Shown here: one piece after another, positions 1-12,262 of the stretch
How the letters are laid out: every line of letters begins with the position of its first letter
Numbering within the stretch: position 1 is the stretch's first letter
Assembly: GCF_004379255.2 (NCBI RefSeq)
Contig: NC_056035.1
Location: 22,196,502-22,260,501, forward strand
Source of the DNA: Salvia splendens
Taxonomy: Eukaryota; Streptophyta; Magnoliopsida; Lamiales; Lamiaceae
Reading direction: 5' to 3'
Length of the DNA stretch: 64,000 nt
Position numbers and translations under genes: made by a program
The notes under the pieces: model-generated
Seen by the model: only the letters and a program-made list of their open reading frames with translations
Databases searched by the model: none
What the model was told of the DNA's origin: nothing

Positions 1-1056
1 AGCACTAAAAACTTCTCATATTACATCATTAGGACAAGCAACTGGACAAGCAATAGGCTAACCAAAATAAACAAAATTATAAAAAACAAATAATTAACAA
101 TCACACAAAATACGGAATTAAATTTACGACACAGATACGGGAAAATTCAATAATAATATTTAAATAAAAAAAATACATTAATTAAAAAAAATTACATTAA
201 TTAAAAAAATTACATTAATTAAAAAAAATCTAACGACGTGCAGTCCTCCGCGCCCACAATTCTTCAATTAAATCCTTTTGGTGTCGAATATGAGCATCCA
301 CTTGGCGCATGTCGGCATGTGCCTTGAGGCGGCCAACTTCATCGTGAGGTACCCCCTTTGTATAGGTGTGTGGCCGGGTCTGCCAGCCGCATCGCACCTG
401 AACCGGAAACACAAATATCGACGCTCCAAAGCATCAACGATACGCATAAACACTGCCCTACGTATCCTAATACGCCGCCTGAAAAGAGGCGCCCCAAACC
501 GCGACTCCTCCGCAAAGTAGTCTTCATATAGCTGCTGATGTGCAGCTACGTGATCCCGATCAATCACTGCTCCTCGGTGGACAACGGGTGGAGGTCGAGG
601 TACCGCCGGCTGCAAGGCCCTTTATATCAACCGGTTTATCTCGCGGGACGTATAGGCCTCCAACTCTTCGTTCATTTGTCGTTCGTACTCTCAGCATCAC
701 CACCACTACCACCACTACTACCACCCGCGTTACTCATTTCACGTTGTTGCTCTTGTACAGAAATTAAGATGTAGAGAAAACTCGTTAAAACAAGTGGTGC
801 GAATGAAAATGACGTGCAAATCACGTATATATAGTGTTTCAAAAAAAAATTGAGCTGGCCGATCGCTCGCCGATCGGGAGCCTGCAATGGAGGCCAGCCG
901 ACCGGCGAGCGGATCGGCCAGCGCCCGAAAATTAGCGTCGGGTCGCCGATTTTTTTGCCGAAATGGCGCTCGCCGGTTTCAATGGTTCGGCGAGCGGACC
1001 GGCCAGCACCGGGAATCGGCTAGCCTGTCCGCTCGCCGCCATTGGAGATGCTCTTA
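1..1056 (-). mobile_element. PIF/Harbinger-type element, internally deleted, open at left edge
   Basis: Read on the minus strand, the element starts at 1056 with a typical plant Harbinger end (AAGAGCATCTCCAATGG) next to TTA, which is the target triplet of this superfamily. A GC-rich subterminal block (about 850-1056) is rich in variants of CGGCGAGCGG. Then come the broken transposase reading frame and an AT-rich tail containing repeats of TTACATTAATT (about 170-230). The other end lies beyond the window or is lost, so I cannot see the second terminal repeat. Non-autonomous, because the catalytic core is missing. Confidence 0.7.
230..737 (-). pseudogene. PIF/Harbinger transposase remnant (core deleted)
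   Basis: Remnant of a HARBI1/ALP1-like DDE transposase. The start is at about 737 (MSNAGGSSGGSGG), followed by a frameshift or stop near 675. The family's N-terminal stretch is then clear: RDHVAAHQQLYEDYFAEE and a block containing ALERRY and FRFRCDAAGRPG. After HTPIQ (near 345-360) the frame jumps to a short tail ending DLIEELWARRTARR and a stop at 230-232. The roughly 250 residues of the DDE catalytic domain that should lie between are absent. Non-functional. The sequence supports family membership well, but I cannot name the closest relative. Confidence 0.75.
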
Positions 1057-1089
1057 GGAGGAAAGCCGCCTGCGTTTGTGTTCATTTTT

Positions 1090-1361
1090 TACCCCCTCCG
1101 TCACTTTCCTTGCTTGTTCGTCCTACAAAATTATCTTATTTTTCATTTATCAAAAGTTTTCCCAAACCTATTATCGTTATATATTAATTTATTTACTATT
1201 TATATAACTAGGATCCATAGTTAAACATTAAATATGGATTATGTTATCCAATAAAACTATTTTAACTAAATTTCTCCTAATCTCTCTTATTTTTGACAAT
1301 TATGTATTAATTTTCGCATCGTCCTAAATGTTCTTATTTTTTTGGGACAAAGAAAGTATTA
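1090..1361. mobile_element. Diverged Stowaway-like MITE (weak)
   Basis: The left side reads CCCCCTCCGTCACTTTC and the right side TTTTTTTGGGACAAAGAAAG, which look like decayed CTCCCTCCGTCCC ends. Interior words (TTATTTTTGACAATTATG) resemble other small elements in this window. The ends match poorly, so this is tentative. Confidence 0.3.
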
Positions 1362-1481
1362 AAACCACATTTTCTGGTGAGGAGATATTTCTAGGATAAG
1401 AATATAAGATTGTAAATGTATAATAATAATCGTAATAAAATTTAGAAATAAACTCTAGAAATATTTGAAAGAGAAAGATTG

Positions 1482-1692
1482 TACTCCCTCCGTCCCATAA
1501 AAATATGAGTATACATAGGAGAATGGTCTGGTAAAGTAAGAGAGAAGAAACGAATGATAGTTAAAGTAGCGTTAGTGGATAGTGAGACCTATATTATTAA
1601 ATTGATATAACTTTCCAAAAAATGAATGCATATATTTTTTTGGGACGTACGAAAATGGAAAGTGCACATATTTTTATGGGACGGAGGGAGTA
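1482..1692. mobile_element. Stowaway-like MITE with near-perfect terminal inverted repeats
   Basis: The left end CTCCCTCCGTCCCATAAAAA (from 1484) is mirrored by the right end TTTTTATGGGACGGAGGGAG (to 1690), about 24 bp of matching terminal repeat. TA dinucleotides on both sides (1482-1483, 1691-1692) are the expected Tc1/mariner target duplication. About 207 bp, with no coding potential. Confidence 0.85.
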
Positions 1693-1762
1693 TTAAGATG
1701 ACATAAGGATGGCTCAAGTGGATGGCTCAAACCACGGTATCACATAAGGATGGCTCAAGTGG

Positions 1763-2447
1763 CTACAAATACACTAGTTGTGTGTACCAAGGACATATGT
1801 TCCACATATGTATTGGCCAGACCGGGAGGGTTCTGTAGGTGATGCGCGGGTGCTCCGTGATGCTGTGACACGACCAAGGAGTATCAAAGTACCTAAAGGT
1901 TTAGTCGTTCTCCTTTTTTTTCTTAACTTGCTTTCATTAGAAACCATATCAACGAATTAACAAAGACATTATTTGAAGCTAGGTCAAAATTACCTTATGT
2001 GATAATGGCTATGTAAATAGTGATGGATTCCTAACCCCATACAAAGGTGTTCGTTATCATCTTTAAGTAGTGGGGACCCGTCCCACCCACTCTTGTTGTG
2101 CTGCAAAACTCTCGAGAGATGTTCAATTTGCGACACACAAAGCCGAGAAATGTGATAGAGAGAGCGTTTAGTGTCGTCAAAATGAGATGGGGTATCTTAG
2201 GTAGTGATCATATTATCCAATACGAACACACATTAGGTTAATCCTTTGTTGTTTCTTGTTCCATAACTTCATTCGTGGAGAAATGATCGTTGATCCTATT
2301 GAGAAAGAACTAGATGGAGGGTACGAAGCTCAGAATGTAGGAGCTGAGAACGATGAAACTGTATATATTGATACAATTAAAGAAGAAAAAATGAATAATG
2401 TGATTGTCTTATTTGATAAACGATTCCTGCTACTTCTACTAAGCTGA
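1763..2447 (+). pseudogene. PIF/Harbinger transposase, C-terminal DDE part, frameshifted
   Basis: Translation in shifting frames gives the order expected of the DDE_Tnp_4 domain of plant Harbinger transposases: a STYVLA-R-GSVGDARVLRDAV block (about 1795-1870) followed by KVPKG, then LCDNGYVNSDGFLTPYKGV (about 1990-2055), FNLRHTKPRNVIERAFSVV (about 2120-2185) and KMRWGILR, then a segment ending LFHNFIRGEMIVDPIE (about 2225-2310), with an acidic tail ending near 2447. At least two frame changes and an in-frame stop break it, and the N-terminal half is missing. It probably belongs with the ORF1 remnant at 4151-5150, which faces it on the other strand. Confidence 0.8.
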
Positions 2448-4150
2448 TAATTTCAGATGGCATTGCCAATGAGGCCAAAGGGCTCAAGTCTCATAGGAAG
2501 CTATTCGATGAAATTACTCGCACTAGGGATTGCAAGCCAACTAACACGAACATCCGACCCCACTACTATATTATGGGCGGACGCCTATACCGAATGCCTC
2601 TCCAGGTGGTAGCTCATGTGCCTCATCAGCGAGCCCCGTCGGATAACAGAGGAAACATACGAAGTACTTGCTTGATGATGTCCTCTCGATGTCACCTCTT
2701 TTATTAGGCTATCAACCATTCCATTTCATGTTATGTGTATGGAGATCTACTTCATCTAATGTCTTTCAGTAGTTTGTTGTATAGGTGGTTAAGAAATGTT
2801 TTGATTGTGTTTAGCTCATGAAAACCCTCATGAGGACAACTAGGATGCTATTCATTTCCTGTTGTGTTGCATGTAATCGAGAGGGAAATTAAAATGCATG
2901 TTTATTTTAAAGTTTTATTAAATTTCACAATTTAATAAATCTACCATGACGTGGGTGAAAGAGCAAAACTTATTGGCATATCTCATAAATGCTTCAATAA
3001 ATTTATCCACCAACATGTGAAAGCTATCATTATATACACCTACCCTTGAATTCTATTGCTTTCATTGAGTTTATTTTTCTTTTTTTCGAAATATTACTTA
3101 CCTACAACCAAATGGCCAACGGAAATGCGGGTGCTGCTGCCGCTCCTTTTCTTAATTTCACTCTTTTATTTTTCCCCCAAGATAGCTCACATACTCTTGT
3201 AAGAACTCATGAATTTGGGTTGTCATCTTCTTCTGATGTGTTTGACCATTTATCCATTACATTTTTTTGCAATGTGGAGCAAATCCCTGAACGTTTTATC
3301 GTCTAACTTGATAGACCACTTTCGTAGATTTGTTCAACTGAAAACCACCATAGGGCTATTTGGTCGGCCGCTATTGAAATAATAGATGGTAATCAATAGT
3401 GCACTTTGGCGAGATGACTTACTCATATTCACTTACGAGAGACATGGGTTCTTTTTTCTATAAACAATATTGGGCTAGAATTCGTTTCCCTCCCTTCGGT
3501 CTAGCTGTTAACTTTTGCGCAAAAAAGCACTATATATTTGGTTATGAAACTCAAAACTCTTTTATTTTATAGATTTATGGATGTTCATTATTCTTGCTTG
3601 TTTGTATAGAAGGTTTGGGCATGGGAGCCGATGAAAATGATAGTAGCGATGATGATGCTGTTTCAGTCAGTCGGAATGTGAATGAAGTCGCGGATACAGA
3701 AGCTCCCTAAGTCTCGTTGCATTTATTTTATGGAACTGATTAACTTTGTTCAACATGTAAATTATCTTTGGTTATGCAAGTGTTCAATATGTTAATTATC
3801 TTTTAATGAGACTCATATATATGGGAATGAGATGGACGAGAATGAAAAAAAAAGAAAAAGAAAAGTTAGCAACAAATTTAATAAGTCACTGCAATACAAT
3901 TTATAAAGTTGATGCAGCAAAACATAGATTACAAAATAACCTTAAGTTAGATGGCCGTGGTGGTCCATGTCCATGTCTTAGCAAATAACAAAAGCAAACC
4001 AAATCCACCCATGCCGATGGAAAATATAAAGTTCATTGCATCAAAAAAGATCACTTAAGTACTAAAGATCGAAAAGTAAAACATCATTAGAAATTAAACT
4101 GTAAAGGCAGATCAGATCTTTAAAAGCTGTCCAAAGACACAATGAAAGGC
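2448..4150. other. No recognisable gene; probable Harbinger interior
   Basis: AT-rich sequence between the two Harbinger coding remnants. Short open stretches (for example 3046-3306 on +) show no family signature. A short acidic stretch at about 3620-3708 encodes ENDSSDDDAVSVSRNVNE and could be a decayed part of the same element. I see no terminal repeats. Confidence 0.4.
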
Positions 4151-5150
4151 TCATACTGCACCGTGCTTTTTAAGAGCATGCATCACGTAAGTGAGCTGAC
4201 CGTGCTCAGGCAGACACATAAACAGATCAATTTTCTCCCCTTTCTCAAGGATAATCTCTCCAATGTCAATCTACTGCACCATAGATAAGCCTGGAATTGT
4301 ACCCAATAACTCGAACAATTTTTTTCGGGATTTGCTAACATCAAACTCATACCCTATACGGCTGGTCAACTTGTCTAGTCGTAGATTAGTATCATCCTGC
4401 ATCTTCCCAAGCATTTCAATCAATCCGATAGAATCATAGACGCGTTTCTTTCAAGTTTTTTGGCTTCGCTTGAGGCATGTGTGCTTTGTCTTGTGCTAAC
4501 TTCATCCGGTGTCCTTGGATGCACTTGCTGAGGGCTTGGGTAGATAGTAGAGTACTCTTTAGCCCCTGCATTTTTCATAGACTGACCCACACTACTTTTG
4601 TTGACCTGGTTCTGATCCTGCTCGTCAAGAGTGTCAAAGGCGTCATTTGTGTCCTCAACCACACCACTTGGCACGGTCTTTGCCAAAAACTATCCAACGG
4701 TCTTTGCCAAATACTATCTTCCAATCTTTCTAAAGAGGTTACGACTTGTATATCACGAATCGAGCATTACTACCTTGTTGTAGAAGAACATTTAATTTAG
4801 CACCTTTATATTACTTGATCCAAGATAATAATAACAAATCATAATCACATTATGTCAACTGCAAGCAAAAATTACAACAATAATAAAGGTGAGGAAACAA
4901 CCTTCATGATGTGCTCCCATTGATCTTTATCACTGCCAATTTTGTAATCTCCATGCACATTAAACCCCACTCCATTGCGTTCGAGAATTTAACCAAGGGA
5001 CTAATAGTTCCTGTTCCATTGCGTTAGCTTGGAATTGATATGAGGGTTGACCTTCAAGTCAGAATTTGGGAGCTCTCGTTTCATGGCCTCCTCAACTAGA
5101 GAGGTATATCTTGACCGTAAACCATTGTCAGATTCCCATCCGCGTATGAC
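4151..5150 (-). pseudogene. Harbinger ORF1 (Myb/SANT-like DNA-binding protein) remnant
   Basis: PIF/Harbinger elements carry a second protein with a Myb/SANT-like domain that helps the transposase bind its ends. Read from right to left, the frame gives a GWESDNGLRSRYTSLVEEA stretch (about 5150-5085), then KRELPNSDLKVNPHINSK (about 5080-5030), then GVGFNVHGDYKIGSDKDQW (about 4970-4915). A gap follows, then a Ser/Thr/Gln-rich linker (4686-4420) and a C-terminal helical part around KLFELLGTIPGLS, ending HALKKHGAV and a stop at 4151-4153. Several frame breaks make it non-functional. It converges with the transposase remnant at 1763-2447. Confidence 0.7.
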
Positions 5151-5514
5151 AATGATATGAATCCATGTAGATTGAGATCTATTAACCCTAGATTTATACC
5201 TTTAGATGATGCTTGATCTTGCAAATGAACACAAAACACAAAAACAACAAAAGGATAAGGTGGATCTAGCCTTAAAAACCTAGATCCAAAATGATTTGAT
5301 GAGAGATGAGAAATGAAGAAATGTGAATTTGATATTAGCAAAATCCATTGATGGAGAAAATACTGTAAGCAGTCTTCAACGTACTAGATTCAACTAATGG
5401 CTCCATTACTTAAGGGAATTCACAAACTCTTGATGCATACCTATACTTGATCATACTTGATTGAATGAATTGATGATCAAGCAACCTAGAAAACTAGGAA
5501 TTGGATAAAAACTC

Positions 5515-5640
5515 TCACAAGAGAGGAAACAAGTATAATCAAAACACTCATCTGACATACAACTCATCTGATTGAACACATGTTCTATACTTTTCAACCA
5601 TATCTTGGCCTCGGTCAGATCAGTAGTCTCATAAAGTCAA
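5515..5640 (-). pseudogene. Gypsy gag fragment
   Basis: The minus strand encodes TDLTEAKIWLKSIEHVFNQM followed by SCMSDE, which fits the plant retrotransposon gag signature (A-x-x-W-L-x-x-[IM]-E-x-[VI]-F). Only about 40 residues are preserved, with no zinc knuckle. It lies downstream of the primer site of the same element, as expected for gag. Confidence 0.65.
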
Positions 5641-5897
5641 CAATTCCATTTTTCGGTGCTATTTAATGTTTCTACCTCTTTGACTCATCATTGGTCCATG
5701 TATTTACAGGAAATCACCATATGATGCAATATGTCTATGAGATGTTTCTATAATTAATTGATGATGCAGGGCGGCTGACCCTTCTCTCCTCAGTGAGATA
5801 AGATATGTTCATGACAATACAAATGCAAATGAAACTTATAACATAAATATATCATATGATATACATGAATACTATGTCCCAGCGGGATTCTATCCCC

Positions 5898-5909
5898 GCT
5901 CTGATACCA
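5898..5909 (-). other. Primer-binding site (initiator tRNA-Met)
   Basis: Minus strand TGGTATCAGAGC, 7 nt inside the LTR end at 5917. This 12-mer is the standard plant retrotransposon primer site and fixes the orientation of the element. Confidence 0.85.
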
Positions 5910-5916
5910 CCTAAAC

Positions 5917-7550
5917 TGTCACACCTCAACCCCTCTGACGTATACTCTTTTAATAAATAAATCCATTATCATAAAAGCAATCAATACACGTGTCTAATTC
6001 ATAGAACACCCATATTATATAAGTTCAAACCAACACTTATCCGCTACATATTTCAAAATATCCTGTAAAGTAGTGGAACCCTCTCACCACTCTATATACT
6101 ATACATTTATCTACACGCAAAAAGATGAGGAGGAGAAGGTTGCCAATATGCGTCAGCCACCGAACCTGATAACACGTGGAGTTCCTATGACCCATGTCAG
6201 TCAAAACTTTACTGCTATCTTATTCCTGAAAAATTTAGTGGTTTATATGAGCCACAACTCAGTATATATAAATTTCCACATTTAGTCTCACATGATACAA
6301 ACATCAAGCATATTCTTTTATCAATACATATAATCAGAAACAAATATATAACATAATTTAAAAACAAACCATTTCATATTCATATGCATATGTCACTCTA
6401 TTCAGTTTATTATTCTGTAACAGTCAAGCCTGGTATCTGCCCGGGATTCCTCTATGACCCGAAGGTCCCTCTGTAATTGGACTCATAGGTCCCTCTGTAT
6501 TTGACCCAAATGCCTCTCTGTAATTGGACTCATAGGTCCCTCTAAAATTTCAGATCCAGTACAAGGCGGTCACAGATCCTCCTTAATCCAATGATTCACA
6601 TAATCGGTATCATAAACATATCCTTTGCACCAATAACATATCCATATCATATTCCATCAAACTATCTAATATATCTAAACAAACATGTCCATTTCAGCAA
6701 TCAAATATTCATATCATATTCGACCATCAAAATCAAACAATTCATAATCATATCAATTTCACACCATATAATCCAATAATTCACTCCAATTCAACATATA
6801 ACAATCAACCACATAACACATGTAAAACTAAAAGTGTGATTTATACACACCTGAGCACGACTCTTGATTCCCGATCTACGTTCCTTGATCTTAATCACGA
6901 TATAATCAATTCAAAAACTCAAATCTCTTCTTTCTGTTTACCACCCTCAGATTGTATATACTATATGGTTGTTGTTTCTAAATCCTAAATAATCTTCTCC
7001 TTATTGTTTTGTTCTTCTACTGTTCATATTTTGTTTTAATAGCTTTCGTTCCTTCTAAATTATATGTATACCGTAGCTTACTCCCCTCCCCCTACCTAAT
7101 TCTCATCCTTTAAAATAAAGAACAAAAATATTCTATAGTCATGTACATTGACGGCATAATTAGGTGACTCACCTTATATTTTATTTTGTATTTTATAAGA
7201 AAAACTCGTATAAAATAAAAACTAAAACGTGTAACCTTTATAAAAATTTAGGCAACACAATAATATGTTAAAATGCTCATTTTCTATGCCACGTACAACA
7301 TATATTTATTTAATGTATATCAACCTTAGGTTATCCAAAAACATGCACATATATTAAACTTATATATGTGTATATAAGTACGTACATAATAGTAGTACTA
7401 TATATCTCATGCACATATACACACGTTACACATTTATTTTAGCTATCTAAAATTCACGTACACATACACACTTATATATATAACATACAATTATACAAAT
7501 AATATTATAACTATGCAAATTGATGCATGTTTCGGGTTAGGGATGTCACA
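5917..7550 (-). repeat. Gypsy LTR (about 1.63 kb)
   Basis: Minus-strand start TGTGACATCCCTAACCCG at 7550 and end GGTTGAGGTGTGACA at 5917, the usual TG...CA boundaries. Internally, 6440-6550 carries short tandem repeats built on CATAGGTCCCTCTGTA. No partner LTR is seen. Confidence 0.75.
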
Positions 7551-7781
7551 ATCTTTCCCTACTCGGTCTCCTTGAGAACTCAATCTCCCCGAGATACTTA
7601 GGAGTCATTAAAAGTCATAGACTTAGCCTCACCACTAGGCAAGTTTTCCAACACTCTATTGTTCTCTAGGGAATAAATATAGTTGAGTGTTTCTCATGAA
7701 CTCTCATAGCTTAGTTGTCCCTTTAAACCAAGTTCTTGGGATGTCCAGTCATCATGGTTGGGATACCACTATGAGAATTCT

Positions 7782-9582
7782 TTAGTTTGTGGATTTCAAA
7801 CCCATTCCCTCTAGCAACTTATTCATTTGATCACGGTTTAACCCTTTGGTTAGTGGATCCGATAGATTCTCTATTGACTTCACATAGTCAATTGTAATCA
7901 CCCCTGTTGTGATCAAATGTCTCACGGTGTTATGTCGTCGACGTATATGTCGAGACTTACCATTATAGAAGCCATTGTTTGCCCTTCCAATACCCACTTG
8001 GCTATCGCAGTGGATCAGCACTGGTGCCACTGGCTTAGACCAATATGAAATATCTTCAAGGAAGTTCTTAAGCCACTCGGCTTCCTCACCAGTCTTATCT
8101 AAGGCAATGAACTCCGATTCCATTGTTGATCGGACTATACATGTCTGTTTTGTGGATTTCAACGATACAGCACCACCCCCAATAGTAAAGACGTATCCAC
8201 TTGTTGAAAGTGAGTCTCTATTGTCGGATATCCAATTTGCATCACAATACCCTTCAAGTACCGGGGGGTATCTCGAGAAGTGTAGCCCAAGATTTTGAGT
8301 ATGTTTTAAATATCCCAAAACCCTCACGAGAGCTCTTCAATGCTCTTTGCTTGGATTGCTCGTGTAACGACTCAACTTGTTTACGGCACAAGCAATGTCA
8401 GGTCGAGTGCAATTAGTCAAGTACATAATGCACCCGATGACCCGTGCATACTCTTCTTGTGCAACGGGCTCGCCTTTGTTCTTGATCAAGTGAACGTCGA
8501 GTTCAATTGGAGTCTTAACCGGCACGCCATCATAGGCTTTTAATTTATTCAATATCTTCTCAACATAATGGGATTGTGTTAAGATGATTCCATCAGACGT
8601 TCTTAGAATCTTCATTCCAAGAATTACATCGGCTAGACCCATGTCTTTCATGTCAAAGTTTCTCTTTAACATGACCTTTGTATCGTTAATTACTTGAGTG
8701 TTGCTCCCCATGATTAACATATCATCAACGTATAGACACACTATAACATGACCGTTATTAGTGCTCTTGATGTAGACACATTTGTCGCACTCGTTGATTT
8801 TAAACCCATTTGATAACATCACATTATCAAACTTCAAGTGCCACTGCAATGGCGCTTGTTTCAATCCATATAGAGACTTTACGAGCTTGCATACATTTTC
8901 TCTTGTCCAAGTACTACAAACCCTTCGAGTTGTTCCATATAAATTTCATCTTCTAGTTCACCATTTAGAAACGTGGTCTTTACATCCATTTGATGAATCT
9001 CAAGATTGTGTAATGCAGTAATAGCGATAAACACTCGAATAGATGTAATACTTGTTACAGGTGAATGGGTATCGAAGAAGTCATAACCTTCCTTTTGTTT
9101 AAAACCTTTTACTACTAGTCGGGCTTTATACTTATCCACTGTTCCATCTGCCTTAAATTTCCTTTTAAGTAACCATTTGCAACCTAGAGGTTTCGCACCT
9201 TCAAGTAGATCTACCAACACCCAAGTGTGGTTTAGCAAAATTGAATCAATTTGTTTTGAACAGCTTCTTTCCAATGTAGCCCGTCTGGGCCATCGAAGGC
9301 TACTTTTATAGATGTCGGTTCTTCATCTAACATAAAAGCAATGTAGTCAGGACCAAATGTTTTTGGTGTTCTGACCCTACTACCACGTCTTAGTACTGTA
9401 TCCTTTGGCTCGGGCCTTGCACGCTTGCGCAATTCAGGTTCCTCATCCGCTGATTTAGGACTAGTGGTTTCATCCTCAATTCTTGTCTCAGAATTGGATG
9501 CTATGTTTTCCTTCCTTTTACAAGAAAATGTATTTTCAACAAATACCGCGTTTCTTGACTCAATTGTTGTTCCCACGGTCAC
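7782..9582 (-). pseudogene. Copia reverse transcriptase and RNase H
   Basis: 9582-9232 is the integrase-RT linker (KTFGPDYIAFMLDEEP). 9274-8879 carries the RT start (CKWLLKRKFKADG, ARLVVKGFKQKEGYDFFDTHSPV). 8864-8337 carries the catalytic motif in CLYVDDMLIMGSN. 8327-7782 is RNase H (YCDANWISDNRDS ... STMESEFIAL) ending GMGLKSTN and a stop. Frame breaks near 9250, 8880 and 8335 separate the pieces, so no active enzyme can be made. The YVDD motif is preserved. Confidence 0.9.
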
Positions 9583-9628
9583 AGTCGGTATTTCAGACTT
9601 GTGGACAACAAATCGATATGCACTACTA

Positions 9629-10492
9629 TTAAGTGCATATCCAATGAAGATGCAAAACTGTTTTAGGTCCGATTGTAACTTCTTTGGGCGGAGGAACCAT
9701 CACCTTTGCCAAACACCCCCACACTTTGAGGTATTTGTAGGATGGCTTCTTTCCCTTACATAACTCATAAGGAGTAATATCTTTTCCTTTGAGAGGGATT
9801 TTATTCAAGATATAGTTGGCTGTCAAAACAGCTTCCCCCCACATGTTATGTGGTAATCCCGAAGTCAGAAGCAGTACATTCATCATTTCTTTTAGAGTTT
9901 GATTTTTGCGTTCTGCAAACCCAATAGATTGGGGTGAATAGGGAGCAGTTGTTTGATGAATTATACCACTTGTGTTGCATAACTCCTCAAACAGGGCTAC
10001 ATATTCACCTCCTCTATCGCTTCGAATCGTTTTGATTTTACAACTAAGTTGATTCTCAACTTCGTTCTTATAATTTTTGAACGCTTCTATTGCTTCATCT
10101 TTACTTCTTAAAAGATAAATGTAGCAATACCTTGTGCAATCATCTATGAAAGAGATAAAGTACTTTTTACCATCTCTAGTTTGCACAATCTTTAAATCAC
10201 ATACGCCCGTGTGAATTAATTAAAGGGGTTTAGTGTTTCTTTCAATTGAATGAAACGGTAACTTAGCCATTTTAGCATCAAGACAAATCTCACATTTATC
10301 TTTACTATAAACTTCATTTGCCTTTAGTAAATCAAGATTTACTAATCTTTTAATGGCATTTATGTTTATATGTTCCAATCTACAATGCCACAAGTTTGAA
10401 TACTCAATCACAAGAGGAAGTAGACGCATTGTTATTGATAGCCAAAGGGTTGAGACCATGGCGCGTAGCCACACTAAGCTTGAAGAGCTCAT
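9629..10492 (-). pseudogene. Copia integrase (GAG-pre-integrase and catalytic core)
   Basis: 10492-10220 contains the pre-integrase zinc-binding block ([19 protein letters not shown] ... CEICLDAK, the H-H-C-C type). After a break near 10215, 10186-9629 holds the catalytic core: FIDDCTRYCYIYLL (first Asp), IRSDRGGEYVALFEELC (second Asp), HQTTAPYSPQSIGFAERKNQ (with the catalytic Glu). It normally inserts the cDNA into the host genome. Broken at the 5' junction and again near 9640, where the frame is lost. Confidence 0.85.
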
Positions 10493-12177
10493 CGGTTACA
10501 ACCTTTTTCGAGGGATTTTCCAAACTTATACAAAACAAACCTATCGGATTCAAATACAAGTTTAAAACCCTTATTAACTAGTATAGATCCAGAGACTAGG
10601 TTCTTTCGGATGTCGGGCACATGCAACACATCCTTCAGCCTGACAGAGACGCCAGACGTCATTTTGAGAATCACATCTCTAGTTCCTTTTACTTCGGATG
10701 ATGCTTGATTCCCCATGTTGATCTTCCTCCCATCAACAGGATTGTAAGTTGAAAACTTACTCCTATCGGCACAAACATGAGCAGTTGCTCCAGTGTCGAT
10801 GTACCAACCTCCCTTGTTTTCAATCAAGTTGGCTTCTTCGGTGACCACAGCAATGAGGTTGTTTTCATCCCAGTCTTTGAACTCCTTCTCAACGACGTGG
10901 GATGCCGGCTTCTTGTTCTTGCTTCGGCAGTCTTTGGCAAAGTGGCCAGTTTTGCCACACTTGAAGCATTCGCCTTCAAATTTCTTAGCAGGCTGCTTTC
11001 CCTTCCCTTTATCCTTTTGACTTGGGCGAGGGCATTTGTTTGAGGGACTGCCCCGCTCCAACAGATTGACTTTGGCTTCAAGTGGGCTAAAGCCCTTAGC
11101 CTTTTGGTCGCTTTTGCGCACATCAGCCTCAATACGCAATTTCACGATCAAGTTTTCAAGGGTCATCTGCTTTCGCTTGTGCTTGAGATAGCTCTTGAAG
11201 TCCTTCCAACTGGGAGGAAGCTTGTCAATGATCGTGCACCTTAAGAATTTGTCGGGCAAGGTCATCCCTTCAGCCACTAGTGCGTGGATGATCATTTGGA
11301 GCTCTTGAACTTGCTCCATGATGGGTCGAGAGTCGACCATCTTGTAGTCCATAAATTTGGATGCTACAACTTGTTCAGTACCTGCACCATTATCTATACT
11401 ATACTTCATTTCTAGGCTTTCCCACATCTCTTTAGATGTGGTTACAACGGAGTATACATTGTACAGACTATCATCTAAAGCACTTAGAATGAAATTTTTA
11501 CAAATATAATCTCCTTTTCTCCAAGCTTCATAGTCCGCCATGACTTCGAGCCTAGTCTCTTGATCGCTTGGCGCAGGCATCTCGTTTTCCGTGAGGAAGT
11601 TGGCGACGCCCAATGTTGTCAAGTAGAACAACATCTTTTGGTACCACCTTTTGAAGTCAGATCCTCCAAACTTTGGTGGCTTCTCGGCAGGTGGAATCAT
11701 TCTTGGTGCCAAAGGTGCCGTACTTGGTCCATGGAAGGAACCAATTCTGTTGCCCCCGAAGGAGCCAACAACGTGGTTGGGCATAGAGACCCCACTATTC
11801 ATGTTGGGCATAGAGCCCGCCATGGTCGTACCAGCCCCGAAAGAACTAGCACCCGCGTGAGACCCGAAGGCCCCAGCATTTGTGTGAGACCCGAAGGCCC
11901 CAGCACTCGTGTGAGACCCGAAGGCCTCAGCACTTGATCCATTAAAGGATCCGAAGGAACCACTAAAAGTGGAACCAACCGATCCACTCGATGTGGATCC
12001 ACCAGTGGGCCCAAGGGGGTTAACACACTCCTAAGGCGTTGTTGATGAAGATGGATAGCGCCTGGGAGTGGGCATCATCGTCGGAATCGACGATGTGTTG
12101 CCCGGTGCAGTGGTCGACATGGTGGATGGAGATGCGGAGGCGGTGGTGGCAGCGACGGTATTGGATTCAGTTGACAT
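10489..12177 (-). pseudogene. Copia gag plus protease
   Basis: The start ATG at 12177-12175 opens MSTESNTVAATTASAS. An in-frame TAG (12031-12029) interrupts codon 49, after which the frame continues open from about 12025 to 10489. After a Gly/Ser/Phe-rich N-terminus come the gag core ([20 protein letters not shown]), a CCHC zinc knuckle ([14 protein letters not shown], about 10970-10925) for RNA binding, and the retroviral-type aspartic protease start ([12 protein letters not shown], about 10805-10770) with the catalytic D-T-G triad. The frame ends early (LEKGCNR) through a frameshift, and the onward sequence continues in the next frame. An inactivated polyprotein front half. Confidence 0.85.
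11836..11940 (-). repeat. About 30-bp tandem repeat inside Copia gag
   Basis: Three copies of a unit encoding (A)GAFGSHT[S/N] on the minus strand. On + the unit reads GTGAGACCCGAAGGCCCCAG. It extends the low-complexity N-terminal region of gag and is probably a replication-slippage product. Confidence 0.75.
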
Positions 12178-12262
12178 CTCCAGCAAAGGTATTAAGTTTC
12201 GATAGTTTTAAGTTCAGTTAAGGTTCGAAACCTTCAACGACAAGTATATCTCGTCTTGCGAC

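Larger units (their letters stand above)
5515..7550 (-). mobile_element. 5' end of a Ty3/Gypsy retrotransposon (LTR, primer site, gag start)
   Basis: On the minus strand this runs LTR (7550-5917), a 7-nt gap, a tRNA-iMet primer-binding site (5909-5898), untranslated leader, and the beginning of gag (near 5640-5515). Nothing beyond gag is present, so the element is truncated at its 3' side. Its outer LTR end abuts the 3' flank of the Copia element at 7551. The matching second LTR is not in the window. Confidence 0.75.
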
